This document shows, one piece after another, positions 9,266-18,864 of a stretch of 64,000 nt of DNA. This stretch comes from Niabella yanshanensis. GTDB lineage: Bacteria > Bacteroidota > Bacteroidia > Chitinophagales > Chitinophagaceae. The notes below the pieces were generated by a model that was not told where the DNA came from, ran no database searches, and worked only from the letters and a program-made list of their open reading frames with translations. A program made the translations under genes and the position numbers. Positions within the stretch are counted from its first letter, which is position 1; each line of letters opens with the position of its first letter. Where the stretch lies: the NCBI RefSeq assembly GCF_034424215.1, contig NZ_CP139960.1, positions 4,154,001 through 4,218,000 of the forward strand. Direction: 5' to 3'.

Positions 9266-10966
9266 ATGAAGATTGCATTAGCGCAGCAGAATTATCATAT
9301 TGGAAATTTCGAATCCAACGTAAATAAAATTATTGATGCCATAAAGCTGGCAAAGGAAGCCGGAGCAGAACTGGTTGTGTTTTCCGAATTATGTATTTGC
9401 GGCTATCCGCCCAGGGATTTTTTGGAGTTTGGCGACTTCATTAATCAATCTTATGCCGCTATTGATTTGGTGAAGGAAGAAGCCGATACAATAGGTGTGT
9501 TAATAGGGGCTCCTGCCCGGAATCCGGATCTCCAGGGCAAGGATCTCTTTAATGCCGCCTTTTTATTGTATGATAAGAAGGTACAGGGGGAAGTACATAA
9601 AACTTTGTTGCCCACTTATGATGTGTTTGATGAAGGACGTTATTTCGAGCCCGCCTATAGCTGGAACGTATTAGAGTTTAAAGGTAAGAAACTGGCTGTT
9701 ACTATATGTGAGGATATATGGAATATGGGGAGCAACCCACTATACCGGACTACCCCGATGGAAGAGCTGATCCGGTTTGCACCGGATGTTATGATCAATC
9801 TTTCGGCTTCTCCTTACAATTATGCGCAGGATGTGGTGCGCAATAGCATTGTTAAGGCGCATACCTTAAAGTATCAATTGCCAATGTTATATTGTAATAC
9901 CGTTGGATCGCAAACAGAGATTGTATTTGACGGTGGAAGTCTGGTATATGATGATGCCGGTAATAAAGCAGGGGAGCTGAAATATTTTTCAGAAGACTTT
10001 AGAGTGTTTGATCTGGAGCAGCTCGTAAATCAGCAGGCTGCCGGAGAGCAGGATGTGACCGTTTACTATGCCGCTTCTGAGGTAGGTGTAGGAAAAAATA
10101 TACTGGAATACCTGGCTGATGAAAAAAGTATCGAAGAAATCTATGCGGCCCTGGTATTAGGTATAAAGGATTACTTTACTAAAATGGGCTTTAAGAAGGC
10201 CATTATTGGCTCCAGTGGGGGTATCGACAGTGCGGTTACGATCGCTTTAGCAGTAGTAGCTCTGGGCAAGGAAAATGTACAGGCAGTTTTAATGCCGTCT
10301 CATTACTCTACCTCTCATTCTGTAAGCGATGCAGAGCAGCTGAGCCGGAACCTGGATAACCCTTATAATATTATTGCCATAAAAAATATTTATGATGCTT
10401 TTTTAACTGAGCTGGATCCTCTGTTTAAAGGCCTGCCGTTCAGTGTAGCTGAAGAGAATATACAAAGTCGTACCAGGGGCAACCTGTTGATGGCAGTCGC
10501 TAATAAGTTTGGATATATCCTTCTGAATACATCCAATAAAAGTGAACTGGCAACGGGCTATGGAACACTTTATGGGGATATGGCTGGAGGTTTGGGCGTC
10601 CTAGGCGATGTTTATAAAACACAGGTATATGCTTTAGCCCGTTATATCAACCGGGAAAAAGAGATCATACCTGAGCATATTATTACTAAAGCTCCATCAG
10701 CTGAATTGAGACCCGATCAGAAAGACAGTGATAGCTTGCCCGAATATGATGAATTAGATACCATTCTCTTTAAATATATAGAAGAACGGCAGGGCCCTAA
10801 GGAACTTGTTGCGCAGGGTTTTGATGAGATCCTGGTAAAGCGCATCCTTAGAATGGTAAATATGAACGAATATAAACGTAACCAGTTCTGCCCTATCATA
10901 CGGGTAAGTTATAAAGCGTTCGGTGTAGGCAGGCGTATTCCTATTGTGGCAAAATATTTGAGTTAA
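9266..10966 (+). CDS. nadE: Glutamine-dependent NAD+ synthetase
   Basis: The 566-residue two-domain enzyme converts deamido-NAD+ to NAD+ using ATP and glutamine. The N-terminal nitrilase-type glutaminase domain (about 1-270) has the expected catalytic triad: Glu41 (VVFSELCICGYP), Lys112 (VHKTLLP) and Cys148 (VTICEDIW). The C-terminal synthetase domain has the ATP-pyrophosphatase loop SGGIDS at 317-322 and the TSNKSELATGYGTLYGD segment. Length is typical for the Bacteroidota form. Start chosen at ATG 9266, 20 bp after a TAnnTTTG element. No gene is co-transcribed. Confidence 0.96.
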   Translation: MKIALAQQNYHIGNFESNVNKIIDAIKLAKEAGAELVVFSELCICGYPPRDFLEFGDFINQSYAAIDLVKEEADTIGVLIGAPARNPDLQGKDLFNAAFLLYDKKVQGEVHKTLLPTYDVFDEGRYFEPAYSWNVLEFKGKKLAVTICEDIWNMGSNPLYRTTPMEELIRFAPDVMINLSASPYNYAQDVVRNSIVKAHTLKYQLPMLYCNTVGSQTEIVFDGGSLVYDDAGNKAGELKYFSEDFRVFDLEQLVNQQAAGEQDVTVYYAASEVGVGKNILEYLADEKSIEEIYAALVLGIKDYFTKMGFKKAIIGSSGGIDSAVTIALAVVALGKENVQAVLMPSHYSTSHSVSDAEQLSRNLDNPYNIIAIKNIYDAFLTELDPLFKGLPFSVAEENIQSRTRGNLLMAVANKFGYILLNTSNKSELATGYGTLYGDMAGGLGVLGDVYKTQVYALARYINREKEIIPEHIITKAPSAELRPDQKDSDSLPEYDELDTILFKYIEERQGPKELVAQGFDEILVKRILRMVNMNEYKRNQFCPIIRVSYKAFGVGRRIPIVAKYLS

Positions 10967-11050
10967 GCGCTACTTTATTGACGTGAGGGAGGGGAAACAA
11001 GCCGCGCCATTACATTCAAACATAATAGAAAACATCAACACAATTCAGAT

Positions 11051-12052
11051 ATGTTGAAAACAGCAGAAGATATAAAGATACTGAACGGCAAAATTGCCGA
11101 TGCAAGCGGCTTTGTTGATCGTCTTAAACAGGAAGTTGGTCATATAATTGTTGGACAGGCTCATATGCTGGACCGGCTACTAATAGGGTTGCTTAGTAAC
11201 GGCCACGTACTGCTGGAAGGTGTACCGGGACTGGCAAAAACGCTAACGATCAAATCGCTGGCTACGGCTATACAGGCTAATTTCAGCCGGATACAGTTTA
11301 CTCCCGATCTTTTACCTGCCGACGTAATTGGTACGCTCATCTATAATCAGCAGCAAAATGATTTTGTGGTGCGTAAAGGGCCGATTTTTGCCAATTTTAT
11401 CCTGGCAGATGAAATCAACCGGGCGCCCGCCAAAGTGCAATCGGCATTGCTGGAGGCTATGCAGGAGCGACAAGTGACTATTGGTGATAAAACTTACCAA
11501 CTGGATGAACCATTTTTAGTATTGGCTACGCAGAACCCGTTGGAGCAGGAAGGTACCTATCCTTTACCGGAAGCACAGGTGGACCGTTTTATTATGAAGG
11601 TAATTGTACGGTATCCCGAAATGCAGGAGGAGCAATTGATACTGAGATCGAATGTGCAGTCGGTAAAGGCACCCGAAATAAAACCGGTGGTAAATATACA
11701 GGATGTACTATATGCCAGAGACCTGGTTCGGGATATTTACCTTGACGAAAAAGTAGAGCAATATATATTGGATATCATTTTTGCAACGCGCTATCCCGGT
11801 CGCTATGAGTTAAAAAGACTGGAGCCGCTGATAGCCTACGGAGCTTCGCCCCGCGGCAGTATCAACCTGGCACTGGCGGGCAAAGCAAGAGCCTTTTTAA
11901 ACAAAAGGGGTTTCGTGATGCCTGAAGATATCAGGAGTATTGCCCATGATGTACTGAGGCATCGCATAGGGCTTACATATGAAGCAGAGGCTGAAAATAT
12001 AAATGTGGAAAATATTATCGATGAGATCATAGGTAAGGTGAATGTACCGTGA
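11051..12052 (+). CDS. MoxR-family AAA+ ATPase
   Basis: The 333-residue protein has a AAA_3 domain with Walker A GVPGLAKT (57-64), Walker B ILADE (117-121), a sensor region TQNPLEQEGTYPLPEAQVDRF, and a C-terminal lid. MoxR ATPases act as chaperones for partners with von Willebrand A domains. The three following genes (DUF58, a membrane protein and BatA) are the classical partners, so this is the first gene of a Bat (aerotolerance-type) operon. The operon spans 11051-15020 with short gaps. Confidence 0.95.
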   Translation: MLKTAEDIKILNGKIADASGFVDRLKQEVGHIIVGQAHMLDRLLIGLLSNGHVLLEGVPGLAKTLTIKSLATAIQANFSRIQFTPDLLPADVIGTLIYNQQQNDFVVRKGPIFANFILADEINRAPAKVQSALLEAMQERQVTIGDKTYQLDEPFLVLATQNPLEQEGTYPLPEAQVDRFIMKVIVRYPEMQEEQLILRSNVQSVKAPEIKPVVNIQDVLYARDLVRDIYLDEKVEQYILDIIFATRYPGRYELKRLEPLIAYGASPRGSINLALAGKARAFLNKRGFVMPEDIRSIAHDVLRHRIGLTYEAEAENINVENIIDEIIGKVNVP

Positions 12053-12142
12053 ATAGTTGATTAGTTAACTGGTTGATAGGGTTAACAGGTATTACTCCGG
12101 ATTCAATTGCGAGCTAGGTATCTGTCAACTGTAATCTTAAAT

Positions 12143-13015
12143 ATGCGGTCTACTACTGAAATATTAAAGAAAGTTCGTGAGTTGGAAATTAAAAGCAAGA
12201 AACTGGCCCGGGACCTGTTCTCCGGCGAGTATCATAGTGCCTTTAAGGGTAAAGGGATGTCTTTTAAAGAAGTGCGTGAATATGCTGCCGGTGATGATAT
12301 CCGTTTTATAGATTGGAATGTGTCGGCCCGGTTTGGTCATCCCTATAGCAAGATATTTGAGGAAGAGCGGGAGCTTACGGTAATGCTGCTGGTTGACATC
12401 AGCAATAGTTCCCTGTTTGGAACTCATTACGGATTTAAAAGAGACCTGGCTACTGAAATTGCCGCAGTGCTGGCTTTTTCGGCAGTGAGTAACGGCGATA
12501 AAGTAGGGGCTATCTTTTATAGCGATAAGATGGAACTATATATCCCGCCTAAAAAAGGACGTCAGCATGCTTTATTTATTGTGCGGGAAATATTAAGCCT
12601 GGAAGCAAAAGGTAAAGGTACACGGTTGAATACAGCGCTGAAGTATTTTACCAACGCTATCAAACAATCGAGCATCGCCTTTATACTAAGTGATTTTATT
12701 GACTCCGACTATGAAGACACGTTACGTGTTGTTGGAAAAAAGCATGATCTGATCGGTATCAAAATATATGATCAGATGGATCAGGCTTTGCCCAACGCCG
12801 GTTTGATGCAACTATTGGATGCTGAAACCGGTCAAACGCAATGGCTGGACACAGGTAATGCCTATGTAAGGAAGATATATGAAGAGCAGTTTTTCAATGC
12901 TACTGAGTACAGCGTGAATGTATTTAAAAAAGCCGGTAGTGATTTGTTGCATATAAAAACAGGCGATGATTATGTACGGGTGTTACAACGGTTTTTTAAA
13001 AGCAGAATTAAATAG
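12143..13015 (+). CDS. DUF58 domain protein (VWA-like, Bat operon)
   Basis: From the ATG at 12143 the protein is 290 residues. The frame opens at a TTG 36 bp upstream, but the family start (RSTTEILKKVRELE) fits the ATG. The DUF58 signature (FKEVREYAAGDDIRFIDWN, near residue 45-65) precedes a VWA-like fold whose strand ELTVMLLVDISNSSLFG carries a D-x-S-x-S MIDAS-like motif. It probably works with the MoxR ATPase encoded immediately upstream. There is no transmembrane segment, so it is cytoplasmic. Confidence 0.92.
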   Translation: MRSTTEILKKVRELEIKSKKLARDLFSGEYHSAFKGKGMSFKEVREYAAGDDIRFIDWNVSARFGHPYSKIFEEERELTVMLLVDISNSSLFGTHYGFKRDLATEIAAVLAFSAVSNGDKVGAIFYSDKMELYIPPKKGRQHALFIVREILSLEAKGKGTRLNTALKYFTNAIKQSSIAFILSDFIDSDYEDTLRVVGKKHDLIGIKIYDQMDQALPNAGLMQLLDAETGQTQWLDTGNAYVRKIYEEQFFNATEYSVNVFKKAGSDLLHIKTGDDYVRVLQRFFKSRIK

Positions 13016-13037
13016 TTGATATATAAACAGGAAAAGT

Positions 13038-14000
13038 TTGAACGGGAAGTTGCTATATAATTCAGGTAATGGAAGAAGCGGGGGATGGATTGTAATTGCT
13101 ACTATATCTTTTTTGATACTATGGTTTCCTTGTGTCGTGAAGGCCCAGCCGGTAGCAGTACGTGCTTACACTGATAAAAGCAAAGTGTTGTTGGGGGAAC
13201 CTTTCTGGCTTACACTGGAGGTAAAAACATTGAACGGTGTAAAAGTGGCTCCGTTTAAGGTGGACAGTATACCCCATTTCGAGTTTTTAGTGAGAGACAG
13301 CTCGCGTATATTACAACAGGGAGATACCACTTTATACCAGCAATACTTTCAACTAACCAGTTTTGATTCCGGTCGCTGGGTGATTCCTCAATTCACGTTC
13401 CGGGCTTTTGTAAAAACAAACAGTGTGTTGGTAGATGTTGCTTTTACCGAAGATTTTGATCCTAAACAACCCTATCATGATGTACAACCTGTAAAAGACG
13501 TGCCTTTTAAAATGGATGCGGAGCTGGAACGATGGTGGTATTTTGTTGCCGCATTATTGATTCTGTTAACGCTCATGGTATATTGGATGACCCAGCCGCA
13601 ACGGGCGAAGCCGGTAGTAAGCGCCGTTTCTCCGGCAGCGGCCTATAAGAGAGCAATGCAAAGTCTCCATGATCTGAAAGCAGATAAGCCGGATGAAAAG
13701 TATTTTTACGCGCAGTTAGTAGAAATTTTCAGAACTTATATTTTGGAAAGAACGGGGATCAGTTCGCTGCAGCACACCTCCAATAATCTGGTTGAAAAGA
13801 TTAAGCCTTTAATGAATGATGAGGTGAAATATGAGAGCCTATCGCAGGTTTTATATTTATGCGATTTTGTAAAATTTGCTAGGTATCATCCCGATGATAA
13901 TGAAGCCGCATCTGCATTTGAAGTGATTGAAGCGTCGATTAACTATATAGAAGCAGAATTGAAAATACCTGTAAGTAAAACTAAAGTAGAAATAGGTTGA
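13038..14000 (+). CDS. Membrane-anchored BatD/DUF4381-like protein of Bat operon
   Basis: The 320-residue product has an N-terminal signal sequence (hydrophobic residues about 17-35, ending KAQP), a periplasmic beta-sandwich-like domain (about 36-165), one transmembrane helix (WWYFVAALLILLTLMVYWM, about 172-190) and a cytoplasmic helical domain to the C-terminus. This is the layout of the gene that usually lies between DUF58 and BatA in Bacteroidota. The start is inferred to be the TTG at 13038, because no in-frame ATG or GTG precedes the signal sequence. It ends 6 bp before batA. The domain name is an inference from position and topology. Confidence 0.75.
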   Translation: MNGKLLYNSGNGRSGGWIVIATISFLILWFPCVVKAQPVAVRAYTDKSKVLLGEPFWLTLEVKTLNGVKVAPFKVDSIPHFEFLVRDSSRILQQGDTTLYQQYFQLTSFDSGRWVIPQFTFRAFVKTNSVLVDVAFTEDFDPKQPYHDVQPVKDVPFKMDAELERWWYFVAALLILLTLMVYWMTQPQRAKPVVSAVSPAAAYKRAMQSLHDLKADKPDEKYFYAQLVEIFRTYILERTGISSLQHTSNNLVEKIKPLMNDEVKYESLSQVLYLCDFVKFARYHPDDNEAASAFEVIEASINYIEAELKIPVSKTKVEIG

Positions 14001-14006
14001 TATTTT

Positions 14007-15020
14007 ATGATTTATGATTGGTTGAAAAATATCACTTTTATATGGCCGGAGAATTTTATTCTTCTCGGCATTGTTCCCTTTCTAATATGGCGATATGCAA
14101 AAAAAGCTAACCGCGATAGTGGCTCTTTTAAAGCCTCGGCAATTAATTCACAGACTCCGGCAACATTCAAAACCAGGTTCCGGCATCTGCCTTTCATTTT
14201 TCGTATACTGTCAATAACATGTTTGATCATGGCCCTTGCGAGGCCTCAATATCAAACTCAAAAAAGCCGCTCAGAAGGTGAAGGCATAGATATTGTGTTG
14301 TGTATGGATGTAAGCGGAAGTATGGGAACTACAGATGTACAGCCTTCCCGCTTCCAGGTAGCCAGGGAAGTGGCTATAGATTTTGTAAAGAACCGGCCGG
14401 TAGACCGGATTGGCCTGGTGATCTTTGCTGGCGAGAGCTTTACCAAATGCCCTATTACGCCCGATAAGAATACGGTATTGAATCAATTGCAAACATTGAA
14501 AATAATGGACGGCGGATACCTGGAAATAGGTACCTTGATTGGCGAGGGCCTGGCTATGTCGGTTAATCGCATCAGTAAGGGGAGCAGTAAAAGCCGCGTG
14601 GTTATTTTGTTAACAGACGGAAAAGAGGATGCACCTCCTACACGCATTATAGATCCTGAAATGGCAATGGAGATCGCCAAAGCGAATAATGTAAAAGTTT
14701 ATTGTGTAGGCCTGGGTTCTGCTACCAGCACCTCGGAGCAGATGGTTAAAGACGTAGCAGGAAATATGGTTCGCAATTATATAGATGAAGCCCTGCTTAC
14801 CAGGATAGCAACCAGTACCGGGGGGCGATATTACCGCGCCACTGATAAGGCTTCCCTGCAGGCGATTTATGGCCAGATAGACCAGCTTGAGAAATCAAAA
14901 GTAGAGATCATCCGGTACAAGCAAATTCAGGAAATGTTTATACCATTGGTACTAGCTGCACTTGCCTTTATTGTAATAGAAGTTTTATTAAAGTATACAT
15001 TATTTAAAAAGTTTCCTTAA
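14007..15020 (+). CDS. BatA-like VWA domain membrane protein
   Basis: The 337-residue protein has two N-terminal hydrophobic segments (about 15-30 and 62-78), then a VWA domain with an intact metal-ion-dependent adhesion site: DVSGS at 101-105, a conserved Thr and LLTDGKED near 205. A last transmembrane helix (about 312-330) closes it. BatA is the partner of MoxR in the Bacteroides aerotolerance operon. Normally batB and the TPR genes batC-E follow; here the next 637 bp are non-coding and a susC gene follows, so this copy of the operon ends at batA. Confidence 0.9.
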   Translation: MIYDWLKNITFIWPENFILLGIVPFLIWRYAKKANRDSGSFKASAINSQTPATFKTRFRHLPFIFRILSITCLIMALARPQYQTQKSRSEGEGIDIVLCMDVSGSMGTTDVQPSRFQVAREVAIDFVKNRPVDRIGLVIFAGESFTKCPITPDKNTVLNQLQTLKIMDGGYLEIGTLIGEGLAMSVNRISKGSSKSRVVILLTDGKEDAPPTRIIDPEMAMEIAKANNVKVYCVGLGSATSTSEQMVKDVAGNMVRNYIDEALLTRIATSTGGRYYRATDKASLQAIYGQIDQLEKSKVEIIRYKQIQEMFIPLVLAALAFIVIEVLLKYTLFKKFP

Positions 15021-15657
15021 TCGGCAAGTTCAACATGATACTTGTTTGAGCCCGTTCAGGATCACTTGCTACCAGCAATATTACCCGCGAATGCATAATG
15101 TAATATCGGGAATGTTTTGATTGAAAATACTACTCTAACGATATTGTGGTGATCAACTGAGAGCGCTGCCGCAAGATCATTGTTTCTGCCTTTTTATTTC
15201 GGGAAGATGCAGGCATTGCTATGGTTAAAGCCTTGCCAGATGCCTGCGAGTTTGAATGAATATTCAACCTATTACTGAAATAGAGACGGCTGAGATTAAA
15301 ATAATATGAGAAAAAAATTTTTGTTATTAATTTCATCTTTGTATATTCGATTTGTTAAAGCGATTTAACGTTGTGCTTCGCCGAGTATATTAAACCAAGA
15401 AAGGACTTTAAAAATTTTAAACCAGAGAGAGAAATTTAGGTAGAAAACACAAGTTTTTTCAAGGCACTGATTTCCCCCGTTTTTTGATTGCGCGTAATGA
15501 TTGGATGGATTTCTTTGACCTTTTTGCTAAAACGTTTTTGTTGATCGCTGTAGGTAAGCTACCATGTTCACTTTTTCGTTGCGAAAGAGTACGGGGAGTG
15601 GAATGCCCGAGTATATACAATAGATTTTTTATTTCAAACCTTTAACTATTATTAATT
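15021..15657. other. 637-bp intergenic region before susC
   Basis: No convincing gene was found on either strand; a 68-codon minus-strand frame at 15130-15336 has no family features. The region holds the susC promoter or leader. Seen directly: an inverted repeat GTTAAA-GCGA-TTTAAC at 15354-15369, 13 nt after CATCTTTG (15334-15341, a near match to TAnnTTTG). No ECF sigma/anti-sigma pair or hybrid two-component regulator is adjacent, so control of the locus could sit in this leader. Confidence 0.5.
15354..15369. promoter_or_regulatory. Inverted repeat, possible operator upstream of susC
   Basis: GTTAAA and TTTAAC arms (6 bp) around GCGA, shortly downstream of a -7-like CATCTTTG. It would lie at the start of a ~300-nt leader if that promoter is used. 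Functional role is inference. Confidence 0.25.
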
Positions 15658-18600
15658 ATGAGGCTTGTTTGGCTACTTTCATTGATGCTTATTTGTGTCG
15701 GCGCCCAGGCACAAACCAAAACCGTTTCCGGTGTTGTGAAAAATGCTGAGAACAACACTGTATTGGGTGGGGTTACTGTTAGTGTGTTAAATAAGGCGCA
15801 GGTAAGCACCACCGACAATAACGGGGAGTTTAAAATAGAAGCGACTCCCGGTGATTCCCTTGTATTCTCCTACGTTGGTAAAAAGGAATACCGGGAATTG
15901 GTAGGTGAAAAGAACATCCTGGAGATCATGCTATACAACACGGTTGCTGATATGGAGGATGTAACGGTGGTTGCATTTGGTAAACAGAAAAAAGCAAGTG
16001 TGGTGGGTGCTATTACCACCGTTAATGCCAAGGATTTACGCGTTCCGGCATCCAACTTAACAAGTGCCTTTGCCGGAAGAATACCTGGTGTTATATCCTA
16101 CCAGAACACGGGCGAGCCGGGGGCCGATAATGCCCAGTTCTTTGTTCGTGGGGTAACTACTTTTGGTTATCAGGCTTCGCCGCTGATCCTTATTGATGGT
16201 TTCGAATCTACCACGGATAATTTAGCACGCCTGCTTCCCGATGATATTGAATCCTTTTCCATAATGAAAGATGCCCTGGCAACATCCTTGTATGGCGCAA
16301 GAGGTGCCAATGGAATTATTATCGTTAATACCAAGTCTGGAAAGGAGGGCCCTATCAGTGTTAATGCCAGAATAGACTACAATGTGGCCACGCCTGTGCA
16401 AAGAATTAAAACGCTCGGCGGCGTAGATTACATGCGATTGTATAATGAAACCCGGGTATCAAGAGATCCGGTTTTAGGCACCTATTATTCGGAGCAAAAA
16501 ATTCAGTCTACAGCCGACGGAGAAAACCCAATGATATTTCCTAATATAGATTGGCAGAACGAACTTTTTAAAGATTATACCACAAATCTTAAAGCAAATG
16601 TAAACCTGGGAGGTGGAGGTCAGGTGGCTAATTACTATGTATCATTTGGGTATGATAAAGAGTCAGGTCTGCTGAAGGTAGATAACAGGAATAACTTTAA
16701 TAATAACATCGACATCAATCGTTATTTGATCCGATCAAATGTGGTTTTCAAATTATCCCCTTCCACCAAATTAGATACCAGGTTACAGGGACGATTCGAG
16801 TCGTACACTGGTCCGTTTATATCCGCCGGTGATCTTTTCCGAAATGTAATGAACAGCAACCCGGTTGATTTTCCCGCATATTTTGAACCGGATTCTAACA
16901 ATCTATACACAGACCATATCTTATTCGGCAGCAGTTTTGTTAACGGAGGCTTAAAAGTGAATCCTTATGCGCAAATGATACGCGGATATGAAGACCGCAA
17001 TGAAAGTACCATTACGGCTCAGGCTACTTTGATGCAGGATCTTGATTTTATCACCAAGGGTTTAAAGTTCCAGGGAAAAGCATCGGCCACTACCTGGAGC
17101 AGGTACTCAAGCAGGCGCAGCTATTTCCCTTACCTGTATGATCTGGACAGTTACAACCAGGTTACCAGGGAGTATACGCTCTTTCCTTTAAATCCAACTA
17201 CCGGGCAGGCTTATTTAGGAGATGTGGTGCCAGGCAGGGATGCCGATGGGCTGTACTATTTTGAGGGCCGGTTAAACTGGGATAAAATTATTGGAGCGCA
17301 TAATTTTTCATTAATGACGGTGGGCATGATGCAGTCGAAACTACTTACTTCAGGAAACAGCACTTCCGTATACGAAACACTTCCTGAAAGAAACATGGGT
17401 AACTCAGGGCGTGTCAACTACTCTTACGATAACCGGTATTTTTTAGAATTTGCGTATGCTTATAACGGTTCCGAAAAATTTACGGGAGAGAAACGTTTTG
17501 GCTTTTTCCCTTCAGCCGGGGCAAGCTGGATGGTTTCTAACGAGAAATTCTGGGAATCGATGAAAGATGTGGTAAGCACTTTAAAACTAAGAGGCTCCTG
17601 GGGTTTAGTGGGTAATGATGCAATCGCCGGAAGAGCAGGAAGGTTCTTTTACCTATCTGATATATCCTTGGGAGGAGGCGCCTACAGATGGGGCACTTCT
17701 TTCATGAATGCCTATAATGGTTTCTCAATAAACCGGTATGCTAATCCGAATATTACGTGGGAACAGTCGGAAAAATGGAATGTGGGTCTCGAAATGAATT
17801 TCTTCCGTGAGTCGCTAAAAACTACGGTAGATTTTTTTCATGATGTCAGAAGTAATATATATATGATGAGACAAAACTTCCCGGCTACTGCAGGTCTGGA
17901 AGCAGCCATCAGTGGTAATGTGGGAGAAGTGGCATCAAGAGGCGTGGATGCATCAATAGATTATGTAAAGAACGTAGGAGCTGATTGGTATGTAAACCTG
18001 AGAGCCAATTTCACCTATGCAACCAATAAGCTTGTTAAAATTGATGAGAAAAATTTTCCCGACCAATACCTGAAAAGATTGGGAAGCAATATCAATCAGC
18101 AATGGGGGCTGGTGGCTGAGCGGTTATTTGTTGACGAGTACGAAATAGAGAACTCGCCCAGGCAGGATTTTGGAAACTACATGGCAGGTGATATTAAGTA
18201 TAAGGACATTAATGGCGACGGAATTATTAATGATAATGACAGGGTTGCATTGGGGTACCCCGCTGTTCCCGAAATTCAGTACGGCTTTGGTGCTACTTTG
18301 GCTTATAAAGTGTTCGATATAAATTTCTTCTTTAATGGTAATGCAAGAACTTCGTTCTTCATAGATGCAAGCGCTTCCAGCGGTGGTGATTTTGATGGTA
18401 TTGCCCCTTTTGCGGGGAGGAGAAATGCATTGGAAATTATAGCAGAGGACCACTGGAGTGAGACCAATCCCAATGTGCATGCTTTCTGGCCGAGACTTTC
18501 AACAGACCCTATTGATAATAATATGCGTCAGTCTTCCTGGTGGTTAAGAGACGGTTCCTTTTTGAGATTAAAATCGGTAGAAATTGGCTTCACACCTGAT

Positions 18601-18762
18601 TTAAAAAGATGGAACCTGAAATCGGGCAGCCGTTTATATCTAAGCACAGAAAATTTGTTGGTATTCAGTCCCTTTAAACTTTGGGATCCTGAAATGGGTA
18701 GAAGGGGATTAGGCTACCCTCCAAACAGACGATTTAATATCGGGTTTCAGCTAGCACTATAA
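15658..18762 (+). CDS. SusC/RagA-family TonB-linked outer-membrane transporter
   Basis: The 1034-residue protein has a Sec signal peptide (1-19, ending AQAQ), a carboxypeptidase-regulatory-like domain (about 20-105), a TonB plug (about 120-235, with LTSAFAGRIPGV, FFVRGVTTFG and SLYGARGANGIIIVNTKSG, hallmarks of SusC) and a large beta-barrel. It lacks an N-terminal STN signalling domain, so it is not of the kind that talks to an anti-sigma factor. It is the first gene of a four-gene operon with SusD and two lipoproteins, and should form the outer-membrane gated pore with SusD. The substrate is probably a glycan or glycoside, inferred from neighbours only. Confidence 0.96.
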   Translation: MRLVWLLSLMLICVGAQAQTKTVSGVVKNAENNTVLGGVTVSVLNKAQVSTTDNNGEFKIEATPGDSLVFSYVGKKEYRELVGEKNILEIMLYNTVADMEDVTVVAFGKQKKASVVGAITTVNAKDLRVPASNLTSAFAGRIPGVISYQNTGEPGADNAQFFVRGVTTFGYQASPLILIDGFESTTDNLARLLPDDIESFSIMKDALATSLYGARGANGIIIVNTKSGKEGPISVNARIDYNVATPVQRIKTLGGVDYMRLYNETRVSRDPVLGTYYSEQKIQSTADGENPMIFPNIDWQNELFKDYTTNLKANVNLGGGGQVANYYVSFGYDKESGLLKVDNRNNFNNNIDINRYLIRSNVVFKLSPSTKLDTRLQGRFESYTGPFISAGDLFRNVMNSNPVDFPAYFEPDSNNLYTDHILFGSSFVNGGLKVNPYAQMIRGYEDRNESTITAQATLMQDLDFITKGLKFQGKASATTWSRYSSRRSYFPYLYDLDSYNQVTREYTLFPLNPTTGQAYLGDVVPGRDADGLYYFEGRLNWDKIIGAHNFSLMTVGMMQSKLLTSGNSTSVYETLPERNMGNSGRVNYSYDNRYFLEFAYAYNGSEKFTGEKRFGFFPSAGASWMVSNEKFWESMKDVVSTLKLRGSWGLVGNDAIAGRAGRFFYLSDISLGGGAYRWGTSFMNAYNGFSINRYANPNITWEQSEKWNVGLEMNFFRESLKTTVDFFHDVRSNIYMMRQNFPATAGLEAAISGNVGEVASRGVDASIDYVKNVGADWYVNLRANFTYATNKLVKIDEKNFPDQYLKRLGSNINQQWGLVAERLFVDEYEIENSPRQDFGNYMAGDIKYKDINGDGIINDNDRVALGYPAVPEIQYGFGATLAYKVFDINFFFNGNARTSFFIDASASSGGDFDGIAPFAGRRNALEIIAEDHWSETNPNVHAFWPRLSTDPIDNNMRQSSWWLRDGSFLRLKSVEIGFTPDLKRWNLKSGSRLYLSTENLLVFSPFKLWDPEMGRRGLGYPPNRRFNIGFQLAL

Positions 18763-18864
18763 CCAGGAATCGCTTGCGTTATATGTGTGGATAGCAATAC
18801 AATCAAAGAGATAAAAAGTTACATAAAGCAATCTGGTGAAAGCTTAAAAAATAAAATTTAGCAG

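Noticed and set aside
15130-15336. 68-codon minus-strand frame in the intergenic region before susC
   Set aside because: No promoter, no signal or domain feature; the likely leader of susC runs the other way.
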